From NCBI GenBank assembly GCA_900473185.1, contig UCKU01000004.1, positions 1 to 64,000 of the forward strand: DNA of 64,000 bases. Reading direction: 5' to 3'. Numbering within the stretch: the first letter of the stretch is position 1; each line of letters opens with the position of its first letter. The translations under genes were made by a program, and so were the position numbers. The stretch comes from Hyphomicrobiales bacterium (GTDB taxonomy: Bacteria; Pseudomonadota; Alphaproteobacteria; Rhizobiales; Rhizobiaceae). Of this stretch, positions 33,768 to 42,451 are shown one piece after another. A model generated the notes under the pieces. The model saw only the letters and a list, made by a program, of their open reading frames with translations. It did no database searches and had not been told where the DNA came from.

Positions 33768-35308
33768 GCGAGATTGCTGACCAACTAACCGGCCGCACCG
33801 TCATCGTCGGTAGCGGCCTTGCAGGCCTGATGACGGCGCTGACGCTTGCGCCTGAGCCAGTAGTCATCGTCACCCGCGCTAGCCTCGGCGCCGAAACGTC
33901 AAGCGGCTGGGCACAGGGCGGCATTGCCGCCAGTCTCGGCGCCGATGACAGCGCCGACCTGCATCTGGCCGATACACTCGCCGCCGGCGACGGGCTTTCC
34001 GATCCCGTCATCGCTACCGGTATCGTCGCCGAGGCGCCGGCCGCGATCGCCGCGCTGGAGCGGGCAGGGGTCCGCTTCGACAAGACGCCGGATGGCAGCT
34101 TTTCGCTGGGGCTTGAGGCCGCCCATAGCCGGCGCCGCATCGTGCATACGGACGGCGACGGCTCGGGTGCGGCAATCGTCCGTGCACTGGTCGCAGCCGT
34201 TACCGCGACACCCTCCATCACCGTGCTCGAAGGGCTGGAGGCCCGCCGCATCCTGACGGATGAGAGCGGCGTCAGCGGCCTCGTCTGCGCGAGCGAGAAT
34301 GGCGCAGTCATCCTTCTAACACGCAGGATCGTGCTGGCGACCGGCGGCATCGGCGGCCTCTATGAGGCGACGACCAATCCGACCGGCAATTTCGGGCAGG
34401 GCATCATGCTTGCCGCGCGCGCCGGAGCCGAACTTGCCGACATGGAATTCGTGCAGTTCCACCCGACTGCACTTGATTCCCGCCGCCGGCCACTGGCGTT
34501 GGTGAGCGAAGCCGTGCGCGGGGAAGGTGCCGTGCTGGTCAATGAAAGTTGCGACCGCTTCATGGCCGGCGTGCCCGGCGCTGAATTGGCGCCGCGCGAT
34601 GTGGTGGCCCGCGCCATCAGCGCAGAACTGGCGCGTGGCGGCAGGGTGTTTCTCGACGCACGCAAGGCTCTTGGCGATCGTTTCGCCACGCGTTTTCCGG
34701 TCATCGACGCTCTGTGTCGGGAAGCTGGCCTCGATGCCTCGCGTCAGCTAATCCCGGTGCGCCCTGCCGTCCATTATCACATGGGCGGCGTAGCGACCGA
34801 TGCTGCCGGCCGCAGCTCCATCGCAGGCCTCTGGGTTGCCGGCGAGGCGGGCTCCACCGGCCTGCACGGCGCAAATCGGCTCGCCAGCAATTCACTGCTC
34901 GAAGCCGCCGTCATGGGCATCCGTGCGGCACGTGACATTCTTGCGAAACCAGACGCAAAACCCTCGACAGCTGGATCCGTAGTAACGCTGCCGGCGGCGG
35001 CCGATCCTTCACCCGTCCGACCGATCGTCTCGCGCCATCTCGGCGTATTGCGCAATGCAGGCGCCATCCATTGCGCCATCGCAAGCCTGCTGCCGCTTGT
35101 CGAAGCCGAGGGGCCGGCTTCCGATCCAGCGATCGTTGCGCTGTTGATTGCCGTCTTTGCCAGCCTTCGGGCGGAATCACGCGGAGCCCATGCACGCACT
35201 GATTTTCCGCTGAAGCGTGCCGAAGCCGTACGGCGGAAAATGACGCTGACTGACGTCCTGGAGATTGCCCGGGCGACCGCTTCCCATCCTCTTGCAAGGA
35301 GTGCCTGA
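33764..35308 (+). CDS. nadB: L-aspartate oxidase NadB
   Basis: A 514-residue flavoenzyme that oxidises aspartate to iminoaspartate for NadA. It has the FAD motif [20 protein letters not shown] at about residues 12-31, the conserved [12 protein letters not shown], the substrate region [10 protein letters not shown] near 230, and the succinate-dehydrogenase-like HYHMGG and [16 protein letters not shown] near 334-380. The start ATGA overlaps the nadA stop, and nadC follows one base after its stop. Confidence 0.95.
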   Translation: MSEIADQLTGRTVIVGSGLAGLMTALTLAPEPVVIVTRASLGAETSSGWAQGGIAASLGADDSADLHLADTLAAGDGLSDPVIATGIVAEAPAAIAALERAGVRFDKTPDGSFSLGLEAAHSRRRIVHTDGDGSGAAIVRALVAAVTATPSITVLEGLEARRILTDESGVSGLVCASENGAVILLTRRIVLATGGIGGLYEATTNPTGNFGQGIMLAARAGAELADMEFVQFHPTALDSRRRPLALVSEAVRGEGAVLVNESCDRFMAGVPGAELAPRDVVARAISAELARGGRVFLDARKALGDRFATRFPVIDALCREAGLDASRQLIPVRPAVHYHMGGVATDAAGRSSIAGLWVAGEAGSTGLHGANRLASNSLLEAAVMGIRAARDILAKPDAKPSTAGSVVTLPAAADPSPVRPIVSRHLGVLRNAGAIHCAIASLLPLVEAEGPASDPAIVALLIAVFASLRAESRGAHARTDFPLKRAEAVRRKMTLTDVLEIARATASHPLARSA

Positions 35309-35309
35309 G

Positions 35310-36209
35310 ATGAACCTCGCTTCCCTTCCGCGCGTCATTGTCGAGCCGCTCGTGCGTGCCGCCCTTGCCGAGGATCTCGGCCTTGTCGGTGATATCACCT
35401 CGGCAGCTGTCATCCCGGAAGAGCATCGTTCGACGGTCGTCATGGCGGCTCGCCAGCCGGGCGTGGTTGCTGGTCTCGACGCCGCAGACCTTGCCTTCCA
35501 GCTCGTCGATCCCGCTATCACCATGAGGCGGCATCTGCCTGACGGTGCTGCGGCGGAGCCAGGCAGCCTGATCGCCACCATCGAAGGCCCGTCGCGCGGG
35601 CTACTGACGGCCGAGCGCACGGCGCTGAATTTCCTCGGTCATCTCTCGGGCATCGCCACAGTGACATCTGGCATCGTCGAGGCGATCCGCGACACGAAAG
35701 CCTCCGTCGTCTGCACCCGCAAGACGACGCCCGGCCTAAGGGCGCTCGAAAAATATGCCGTGCGGGCCGGTGGCGGTATGAACCACCGATTTGCGCTCAA
35801 TGATGCGGTGCTGATCAAGGACAATCACGTCGCCATTGCCGGTGGCGTGGCGGAAGCAATCCGCCGCGCCAAGGCCGGCGTGGGCCATATGGTCAAAATC
35901 GAAGTTGAGGTCGACACGCTTGATCAGTTGCACGAGGCCATGGGCGAAGGGGTCGACGCCGTCCTCCTCGACAATATGACGCCCGATCAGTTGCGCGAGG
36001 CCGTCGGCATCGTTGCCGGTCGCGCCATCACCGAGGCCTCCGGCCGCGTGACGCCGGAAACCGCACTTGCCATTGCCGTCTCCGGTGTCGACCTGATCTC
36101 GGTCGGCTGGCTGACGCACAGCGCCCCGGTTCTCGATATCGGTCTCGATTTCGTCGAAGCCGCTGCCGAAAGTGCGTCGCCGCTTCGCCGTCTTGCCCAG
36201 GCATTCTAG
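35310..36209 (+). CDS. nadC: Nicotinate-nucleotide pyrophosphorylase (carboxylating) NadC
   Basis: A 299-residue enzyme that converts quinolinate and PRPP to nicotinate mononucleotide. The family segments are ALAEDLGLVGDITS near residue 19, TERTALNFLGHLSGIAT-like (AERTALNFLGHLSGIAT) near 106, CTRKTTPGLRALEKYAVRAGGGMNHR near 138-163 and DNMTPDQLREAV near 222. AAGGAG precedes the ATG. It ends the nadABC operon, followed by a hairpin. Confidence 0.95.
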   Translation: MNLASLPRVIVEPLVRAALAEDLGLVGDITSAAVIPEEHRSTVVMAARQPGVVAGLDAADLAFQLVDPAITMRRHLPDGAAAEPGSLIATIEGPSRGLLTAERTALNFLGHLSGIATVTSGIVEAIRDTKASVVCTRKTTPGLRALEKYAVRAGGGMNHRFALNDAVLIKDNHVAIAGGVAEAIRRAKAGVGHMVKIEVEVDTLDQLHEAMGEGVDAVLLDNMTPDQLREAVGIVAGRAITEASGRVTPETALAIAVSGVDLISVGWLTHSAPVLDIGLDFVEAAAESASPLRRLAQAF

Positions 36210-36222
36210 AGCAATTTCTCCC

Positions 36223-36254
36223 ATACGGTAGCCGACCTCTGCCGGCTGCCGTAT
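36223..36254 (+). terminator. Hairpin after nadC
   Basis: ATACGGTAGCCG and CGGCTGCCGTAT pair over 12 bases with one G-T pair and an 8-base loop. There is no T-run, so factor-independent termination is uncertain. It could also protect the transcript end. Confidence 0.45.
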
Positions 36255-36409
36255 CGGTGTTCCAATTCGCGCCGGAATCCTCTTATTCCACTTGAACCAC
36301 CATCAGCATTGCCCGTTTTCCATCGGTGTTTTTCGCTGGACAGAGCCCCAAGCTATTGCAAAGCTCCATGAGCCCGCTGGAGGAGTGAGGCGAATTGGAG
36401 GAAATAGAT

Positions 36410-37222
36410 TTGCAAAAACATGATGTTATTCCATTGATGGGATTTGGCACCTTTGGGCGCAACGGCAAGGATGGTATCGATGCGATCCTGTGTGCACTCG
36501 AAACCGGCTACAGGCACCTCGACACTGCGCAGACTTATGATACCGAATTCGAAGTCGGCGAAGCGCTGCGCCGCTCGGGCCTGAACCGAAACGACGTTTT
36601 TCTGACGACGAAGATTTCGACCGACAATTTCGGTCCTGGCGCGCTCGTTCCTTCGCTGGAAAAGAGCCTCGAAGCGCTCAAGGTCGATCAGGTGGACCTG
36701 ACGCTGATCCACTGGCCCTCGCCCAATGGCCGCATTCCGCTCGGCGTCTACATCACCCAGATCGCCGAAGCGCAGGCTCGCGGCCTGACGAAGCTGATCG
36801 GCGTTTCGAATTTCACGATCGCCCTTCTGGAGGAGACGGAAGCACTGCTCGGCAAGGGCAGGATTGCCAACAACCAGTTCGAGCTCAATCCGATCCTGCA
36901 AAACAAGAAACTCGCAAACTATTGCCGGGAAAAAGACATTCTCGTCACCTGCTACCTGCCGATCGCACGTGGCATTCTATCCGACGAGCCGGTGCTGCGC
37001 GCAATCGGTGAAAAACACGATGCGACGCCGGAGCAGGTGGCCATCGCCTTCGAGCTCGCCAACGGCTATTGCACCATCCCGACATCGGGCCGGCCGGAGC
37101 GTATCCGCTCGAACTTCCAGGCAAGCTCGATCAGGCTTTCCCCTGAGGAAGTCGCCCGCATCGAAACCATCGACCGCAATCACCGCGTCGTCGATCCGGA
37201 CTGGGGCCCGAAGTGGGACTAG
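36410..37222 (+). CDS. Aldo/keto reductase
   Basis: A 270-residue NADPH-dependent oxidoreductase with a TIM barrel. The catalytic tetrad is visible: Asp and Tyr in YRHLDTAQTYD, Lys in FLTTKIS and His in LTLIHWPSP. It continues with KLIGVSNFTIALLEE and the NADPH loop IPTSGRPERIRSNF. The TTG at 36410 is preferred because GGAGG sits eight bases upstream and the product then begins MQKHDVIPLMGFGTFGR, as in the family. The other TTG at 36395 overlaps that ribosome site. Substrate cannot be assigned, and neighbours give no strong hint. Confidence 0.85.
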   Translation: MQKHDVIPLMGFGTFGRNGKDGIDAILCALETGYRHLDTAQTYDTEFEVGEALRRSGLNRNDVFLTTKISTDNFGPGALVPSLEKSLEALKVDQVDLTLIHWPSPNGRIPLGVYITQIAEAQARGLTKLIGVSNFTIALLEETEALLGKGRIANNQFELNPILQNKKLANYCREKDILVTCYLPIARGILSDEPVLRAIGEKHDATPEQVAIAFELANGYCTIPTSGRPERIRSNFQASSIRLSPEEVARIETIDRNHRVVDPDWGPKWD

Positions 37223-37860
37223 GTTTTTCCCGCGATCGACGAATGCGTTCGACTGGATCGAGCGCGGTCGCGATGATTGCCGAACCAAGCCACGTGTCGG
37301 CGTGAAGGGCAAGTGTTGCACACGCGGGCAGTCCTTCGTTTTCGTTAGTCGGACTGGACCGCGCGTTCGCCCGACAGGCCGCAGTAGCGGCGCTTGGCCG
37401 CTGATGTCAGCCTTTACATCATTGCCTCAATCGCGTCGTAACGTGCACGATAGTCGGTCTGACACAGTAATGCACCGCTGCTGCCGCAGTGGCGGAATTT
37501 CGGTTGCTTGAGGCTTCGGAGGCGATACAGAACGCCCGGTACCGGAACGCGCAGTGTCCCGATTTGGGCGACGGTTTGGAGACTGGGTTTGAGCACCGAG
37601 GAAGCGGCGGCACTGAACGATACATGGCGGCGGCGCCGGTTCGCATGGCGGGGTGATGCTCCGAAATAGAGCGGCGCCTCACGTCCATATGCAGTATTCG
37701 TAAAGTGTGTTGGTAGCAAGCACCGGCCGGAGGGCAAATATTCGATGAAAATATTGCGCCAGCAAAGCAAAAGCGCTTCCCGTTGCTCGCTATTCACTCT
37801 AACATCATGTAATCGGTCGGTCCGTTCCAAGCGTTCCGGCTTTTGAAGGTGAGAACCCTG
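37223..37860. other. 638-base region without a recognised gene
   Basis: Open frames here on the minus strand (for example about 37414-37830) show no family features and look like chance frames. The right part is richer in A+T than its surroundings, with an imperfect inverted repeat around AATATT (37737-37742 and 37750-37755), and presumably holds the promoter of the following regulator. A decayed mobile element cannot be excluded. Confidence 0.5.
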
Positions 37861-39816
37861 ATGGACGGGTCAACCGGGGAAGTGAAAGCGAACAGATTAT
37901 GTCTGCTCGGTAGGCCGCGATTGTTGGCCGCCGGGACTGAGCTTCCTTTGCCCGAAAAGTCCTATTTCCTGCTGGCGATGTTAGCGCTTTCGTCGGAACC
38001 GCTGGTCGACCGCGAAACCATCCGATGCCAGCTATGGCAATCCGAACTTCCCGAAAAACGGGCCGGCAGCCTTCGCCAGCTTCTGTCGCGCATCGACCAG
38101 AGCATTCCCGAAGGCCTGCCGCCCTTGCTCACTGCCACGCGCACTCATCTCGGCCTAGCGCCCGGCTGGGAGATCGACCTCGATATCCTCAAGCGGAAGG
38201 ATGTGCTAGGGCCGGACGAAAGCAGCGTCCTGCTCGGAGAATTACTCGAAAGCGTCAAATCTCCAACACAGGGTGCCGAGGACTGGCTGACGTTCGAGCG
38301 CCAGCGGATCAACGAAGCGCGCTCGGCCCATCTTGTCCGCTTGTTGGAAAGTCAAGACGAGCGCCCGGACGAAGACCAGATCGCCTTCGCCAAGCGGCTG
38401 ATCGAGCTCGACCCCGCCAATGAGATCGCCTGCCGAGCGCTGATGCGCGCCCATGCCCGCATGAATGACATGCCGGCGGCGCGTCAGGCATATCTGAAAT
38501 GCCGCAGCCAGCTGAAGGACGATTTCGATATCGAGCCGGACGAGGCAACGACGACCCTTGCGCGCGAACTTGGCATCCTGTCCGCCGCACAGCCGGCGGC
38601 GGCGGAACGTCCGCATCCGGTGTCGGAACTTCTGATCGATCCGGCGGGCCAGCCACGCATCGTCATACTGCCGCCCGAAAACATCCTTACCGATCCGCTG
38701 ATGGAGCGCGTCGGCCGCGCGCTGCTCGAAGATGTCACGATCGGCCTCAGCCAGCAGCGCGGCTTCAAGGTGATTGCCGCTCATACAAGCCTGGAAATGC
38801 TGAGCCGCGCCCTCGACCCGACGCGCCCGACCATCGGTCCGCTCGACCTGTCCTTCGACTATGCCGTCTATGTGACGATCCAGAGCCGCGACGAGGATGT
38901 CTATTCTACCTGCCGGCTGACGCGCACGGCGACCTCCGAAGTGCTCTGGGCGGTCGAAATTCCTTTTGCGATGCAGAAGATCAGCGAAGCCTTCAGCCAG
39001 CTGACCCGGCGTATCGTGATGACGCTTGCCGATACGATCGAGCGATACGAACTGGCAATGCCGCTCGGCGACGTGCCGGCTTCTGCCTATCGTCTCTATC
39101 TCGAAGGCAAGCGGCTGATTTCACAGACCGACCTGCAGCACCTGCGCCAGGCGCGCAAATGGTTCAAGTCGTCGCTCAGCCGCTACGAAAATTTCTCGCC
39201 GGCTCATGCCGGCATGTCTCGCGCACTCGGCATGGAATGGCTGATCCGCGGGATGCGCGATCGGGAACTGCTCGACGAGGCCTATAGCGCCGCAAGGATG
39301 GCGCGTCAGACCGACCCGAACAGCGGCCGAGCCTATCGCGAACTCGGCTTCGTGGCGCTCTATCGCCGCCGGTTCGAAGAAAGCCTCGATTCCTTCCAGC
39401 AGGCTCAGGATCTCAATCCCAACGATGCCGACATCCTGGCCGATTTCGCCGACGCACTTTCCCATGACGGCGATTTCGATCGGGCCCTCGAGCTCAGCCG
39501 CGCCGCCTTCAAGCTCAATCCGCTGCCGCCGGATTATTATTACTGGAACCTCGGCGGCATCCATTTCATGCGCGAAGAGTATGAAAAGGCGATCGATGCG
39601 CTGGAGCCGGTGAAGGCAAAACAGGCGACGGCGCGCCTGCTCGCAGCCGCCCATGCCATGGCTGGCGATACTGCGAAGGCCCGGAATTACGCCAAGGTCG
39701 TATTGGAGAACTTCCCCGATTTCCGCAGCGAAGGAATCCGTCATTTCGTCCCCGATCGTGATCCGGCCTTCACCGAACCGTTGATAAAGGGCCTGCAACT
39801 CGCCGGTCTTCCCTGA
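37861..39816 (+). CDS. BTAD/SARP-like transcriptional activator with TPR repeats
   Basis: A 651-residue regulator. The N-terminus (NRLCLLGRPRLLAAGTELPL, then LLAMLALSSEPLVDRETIRCQLW) is an OmpR-type winged helix of SARP proteins. A bacterial transcriptional activation domain follows (LIELDPANEIACRALMRAHARMNDMPAARQAYLKC, about residues 180-214). The middle resembles the TolB-like or CadC-type segment (IVILPPENILTDPLMERVGRALLEDVTIGLSQQRG), and the last 200 residues are tetratricopeptide repeats (LDSFQQAQDLNPNDADILAD). The ATG at 37861 is chosen for the AAGGTGAG seven to eight bases ahead. Such proteins often control peptide or secondary-metabolite genes, and this one sits just upstream of the YcaO locus on the same strand. 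Confidence 0.82.
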   Translation: MDGSTGEVKANRLCLLGRPRLLAAGTELPLPEKSYFLLAMLALSSEPLVDRETIRCQLWQSELPEKRAGSLRQLLSRIDQSIPEGLPPLLTATRTHLGLAPGWEIDLDILKRKDVLGPDESSVLLGELLESVKSPTQGAEDWLTFERQRINEARSAHLVRLLESQDERPDEDQIAFAKRLIELDPANEIACRALMRAHARMNDMPAARQAYLKCRSQLKDDFDIEPDEATTTLARELGILSAAQPAAAERPHPVSELLIDPAGQPRIVILPPENILTDPLMERVGRALLEDVTIGLSQQRGFKVIAAHTSLEMLSRALDPTRPTIGPLDLSFDYAVYVTIQSRDEDVYSTCRLTRTATSEVLWAVEIPFAMQKISEAFSQLTRRIVMTLADTIERYELAMPLGDVPASAYRLYLEGKRLISQTDLQHLRQARKWFKSSLSRYENFSPAHAGMSRALGMEWLIRGMRDRELLDEAYSAARMARQTDPNSGRAYRELGFVALYRRRFEESLDSFQQAQDLNPNDADILADFADALSHDGDFDRALELSRAAFKLNPLPPDYYYWNLGGIHFMREEYEKAIDALEPVKAKQATARLLAAAHAMAGDTAKARNYAKVVLENFPDFRSEGIRHFVPDRDPAFTEPLIKGLQLAGLP

Positions 39817-39875
39817 TGCAAGGCTTTTTAACGAAGCCTGTAACGCTTAAATGACGCAGGCAATGTTCTTTTTGA

Positions 39876-39905
39876 ATGGTTAACGGCGGTCAGCCGCCCA
39901 ACCAT
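39876..39905 (+). promoter_or_regulatory. Hairpin in the leader of the 47-codon gene
   Basis: ATGGTT (39876-39881) pairs with AACCAT (39900-39905), and inside it GGCGG pairs with CCGCC around a TCAG loop. It ends three bases before the GGAGAGAG ribosome site, so it may affect translation or mark transcript processing between the regulator and the peptide gene. Confidence 0.45.
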
Positions 39906-39918
39906 TTGGAGAGAGATC

Positions 39919-40062
39919 ATGAAAACCGTTGAAACCAACGCTGCAATCCAGGCCCCCACACTCCGTTTCTCTGCTGCTGCCAAGGCAGCCGTCAAGCAGG
40001 ACGAACTCAGCGTTTCGGCAAATGGCCTTGAAAGCCTGACGCATGCACTGAGGTTCCGCTAA
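39919..40062 (+). CDS. 47-residue candidate RiPP precursor peptide
   Basis: A short gene with a good ribosome site (GGAGAGAG) ending 12 bases before the YcaO gene. The product begins MKTVETNAAIQAPTLRFSAA and ends SLTHALRFR. It has no cysteine. Ser/Thr-containing segments and two LRF elements (residues 15-17 and 44-46) stand out. Its length is close to that of the trifolitoxin precursor TfxA, and a short peptide directly ahead of ycaO-tfuA is the standard precursor position in RiPP operons. I see no homology to a named precursor. Absence of cysteine speaks against thiazole formation and fits a thioamide or other backbone change. Confidence 0.7.
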   Translation: MKTVETNAAIQAPTLRFSAAAKAAVKQDELSVSANGLESLTHALRFR

Positions 40063-40074
40063 GGAATCGATAGC

Positions 40075-41337
40075 ATGTCTGCTTTGGCCGACCTTGAAAC
40101 GCTTGCCGCTGACCTCAACAGATCATCGGCAGGCATCAACAGCTACCACGACCGGTCGATGACCCCGGCGCAGACCTTTGCGGCCATTAAACCGCATCTG
40201 CGCGAATTCGGCATCACCCGCGTCGGACTGTTGACCGGCCTCGACGTGCTGAACATTCCGGTTGCCTTCGCCACAAGGCCGAACAGCCACACGCTGTCGG
40301 TCTTCCAGGGCAAGGGTATCGACAAGGAAGCGGCAATGACCTCTGCCGCAATGGAGGCGATCGAGACCCGCATCGCTGAAATTGCGCCCGCCGATCTGAC
40401 GCTCGCCAGTCTCGAGACCATGAAGGCCGAACGTGCCACCATGATCGACCTCGACAGTGTGGCGCGCTGCGCGCCCGAGGAGATCGGCGATGGTCAAATC
40501 CCCTGGTGCTCCGGCTTCGATCTTCTTTCGGGCAGCACCACTTTCGTGCCCTGGTGGCTGGTCGGCCTCGACCATCGCGGCGAACGCCCTCCCGGCTTCG
40601 AACAATCGAGCGATGGCCTGGCCTCGGGAAATACGTCGGCCGAAGCCGTGTTGCACGGGCTCTGCGAACTCGTCGAGCGCGATGCCTGGGCGCTGACCCA
40701 GCTCAAATCTCCTGAACAGCTCAAGCAGAACCGCATCGATCCGCTCGCCTTCGGCGATGCCGTGATCGACGTCTTGGTCGATCGCATCCGCCAAGCCGGC
40801 ATGCGCCTGCTGCTGATCGACATGACCACCGATATCGGTGTCCCGGCCTTTCTTGCCGTCATTATTCCCGGCAATCTCTCTGACCGCGTCGATGCCCGCT
40901 GGGCCCAGGTCTGCGGCGGTTGCGGCTGCCATCCTGATCCAATACGCGCAGCTCTTCGGGCCATCACCGAGGCTGCCCAGAGCCGGTTGACGGCGATTGC
41001 CGGCAGCCGCGACGATTTTTCACCGAAGATCTACCAGCGGATCGACCGCAGCGCCGGCATGCGCCAGGTCGTCGATCTCTGCAACAATGATGCGGCACTG
41101 AAACCCTTCCCCATGCGCCCGCAGCGCCCGATGACGATCCAGGATACGATCCGCCACATTGCCGGCAGGCTGAGAGCTGCCGGCATCGGCCAGATCATCG
41201 CGGTACCGCTGTCACACCCCACCCTCCCGGTTTGCGTCGTGCGCGTCATCGTTCCAGGCCTCGAGGTCGATATCAGCGGCCAGTACATCCAGCTCGGCCT
41301 GCGCGCCGTCAACGTCATCCGGGAGGCCGCGGCATGA
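40075..41337 (+). CDS. YcaO-domain peptide-backbone modifying enzyme
   Basis: A 420-residue ATP-dependent enzyme of the YcaO family, which activates a peptide-bond oxygen by phosphorylation so that a nucleophile (Cys/Ser/Thr side chain, or sulfide) can attack. The ATP/Mg-binding glutamates are seen in AAMTSAAMEAIETR near residues 83-96 and in SAEAVLHGLCELVERDAWAL near 187-206. LRAITEAAQSRLTAIAGSRDD is the conserved C-terminal helix, and PTLPVCVVRVIVPGLEVD follows. No partner E1-like/ThiF domain or dehydrogenase gene is adjacent, while a TfuA gene overlaps its stop, which points to thioamide formation. AAGGA lies at the stop of the peptide gene nine bases upstream. Confidence 0.9.
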   Translation: MSALADLETLAADLNRSSAGINSYHDRSMTPAQTFAAIKPHLREFGITRVGLLTGLDVLNIPVAFATRPNSHTLSVFQGKGIDKEAAMTSAAMEAIETRIAEIAPADLTLASLETMKAERATMIDLDSVARCAPEEIGDGQIPWCSGFDLLSGSTTFVPWWLVGLDHRGERPPGFEQSSDGLASGNTSAEAVLHGLCELVERDAWALTQLKSPEQLKQNRIDPLAFGDAVIDVLVDRIRQAGMRLLLIDMTTDIGVPAFLAVIIPGNLSDRVDARWAQVCGGCGCHPDPIRAALRAITEAAQSRLTAIAGSRDDFSPKIYQRIDRSAGMRQVVDLCNNDAALKPFPMRPQRPMTIQDTIRHIAGRLRAAGIGQIIAVPLSHPTLPVCVVRVIVPGLEVDISGQYIQLGLRAVNVIREAAA

Positions 41338-42080
41338 AGATCCTCTTCGTCGGTCCGAGCCTTGCAAGCGAGATTGCGGATGCCCGCAGAAAGCATCCCG
41401 ATATCGATTTCCGCCCGCCTGCCGCCTGCGGCGACATTCTGAAAGCCGTGCAGGAGGGGGCGACCGCAATCGGCCTGATAGACGGTTATTTCGGCGATCT
41501 GCCCTCCGTCTGGCACAAGGAAATCCTCTTTGCCTTGGAAAAGGGCGTTGCCGTTGCCGGCGGCTCCAGCATGGGCGCGCTGCGCGCTGCCGAATGCTCC
41601 GCCTTCGGCATGGTCGGCATCGGCTCGATCTTCGACGATTACGAATCCGGCGATCTCATCGATGACGAGGCGGTGGCGCTGGTCCATGCACCACAGGAAC
41701 TTGGCTGGCTGCCGCTTTCCGTTCCCTGGGTCGATTTCGAGCCGACGATCGAAGGCCTGCATGCGAAGGGCGAGATTACCGTCAGCGAACGCAAGAAGCT
41801 GCTGCTCGCTGGCCGCTTCCTGCATTTCTCCGAACGGACCTATGCCAAGGTGGTCGAAGAGTCTCACTTTGCCCGCAAACTGCGGCGCGAGCAGATCCTG
41901 GCGGCGATCCGCGCCAATCGCGTCGAACGCAAGCGTTCCGACGCAAGGCTCGTGCTGGAATGGCTGCAAAAGGGAGAGTTTGCGTCAATGAAGCGTGATT
42001 GGAGCTTCGCTGCGACCTCGCATTTCGAGCTGCTCCAGGCCGAAGTCACGCAGCAGATGCAGCCTGTAACGCTCGAATAA
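41334..42080 (+). CDS. tfuA: TfuA-family partner of YcaO
   Basis: A 248-residue protein of the TfuA-like family, first named in the trifolitoxin system. Together with YcaO it is linked to thioamidation of peptides and of archaeal methyl-CoM reductase, probably by supplying sulfide. Family segments are KILFVGPSLASEIADARR, PPAACGDILKAVQEGATAIGLIDGYFGD and AGGSSMGALRAAECSAFGM, followed by DDYESGDLIDDEAVALVHAP. The start ATGA overlaps the YcaO stop, so the two are translationally coupled. No transporter or immunity gene is adjacent. Confidence 0.9.
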   Translation: MKILFVGPSLASEIADARRKHPDIDFRPPAACGDILKAVQEGATAIGLIDGYFGDLPSVWHKEILFALEKGVAVAGGSSMGALRAAECSAFGMVGIGSIFDDYESGDLIDDEAVALVHAPQELGWLPLSVPWVDFEPTIEGLHAKGEITVSERKKLLLAGRFLHFSERTYAKVVEESHFARKLRREQILAAIRANRVERKRSDARLVLEWLQKGEFASMKRDWSFAATSHFELLQAEVTQQMQPVTLE

Positions 42081-42138
42081 CGGTTCCAGGCCCAAGGTAA
42101 CTTGTGTGGGGATATGACTGTTGTCGAGGGCCGAAATA

Positions 42139-42405
42139 ATGTTCGAAAAAAGGGACCAGGGTGCGGGCAGGGAATACGCAAGACTCTTCCGGCTGCTGTC
42201 GGCAGCCAAGGACGAGGCTGAAAAACTTCAGCTGCGCAATCTCATGCACCTGACAAACATGGCGCTGCTGCAGGTCGTCATCGATTGGGACGGCATCGAT
42301 CCGGACAGGGAACTCGATGCGAACCTCGAAAAACTCGTCGGCAGCAAAGCCAAGATCGCAATGAAGGACGCTGGCGAAAATCTGATCGTGATCGATCGCC
42401 ATTAG
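42139..42405 (+). CDS. Small unknown protein downstream of tfuA
   Basis: An 88-residue, charged, probably helical protein (MFEKRDQGAGREYARLFRLL, then KLQLRNLMHLTNMALLQVVIDWDGIDPD). GAGGG sits about eight bases before the ATG. No family was recognised. It follows tfuA by 58 bases on the same strand, so it may belong to the peptide locus, but this is only positional. Confidence 0.6.
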   Translation: MFEKRDQGAGREYARLFRLLSAAKDEAEKLQLRNLMHLTNMALLQVVIDWDGIDPDRELDANLEKLVGSKAKIAMKDAGENLIVIDRH

Positions 42406-42451
42406 CCCTGATACAGGGTGCGACGGAGCGCTAGAAAATCAGGCCGACGCG

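Noticed and set aside
36223..36254. Riboswitch or attenuator after nadC
   Set aside because: A single hairpin at the operon end is more simply a terminator or RNA-end structure.
37414..37830. 138-residue minus-strand open frame before the BTAD regulator
   Set aside because: Unusual amino acid composition, no ribosome site and no recognised family; treated as chance.
41232..41333. Longer TfuA start inside ycaO
   Set aside because: The ATG at 41334 gives the standard TfuA N-terminus and the usual ATGA overlap.
39919..42080. Classical azole-forming microcin locus
   Set aside because: The precursor has no cysteine, and no ThiF/E1-like or flavin dehydrogenase gene is present; TfuA points elsewhere.
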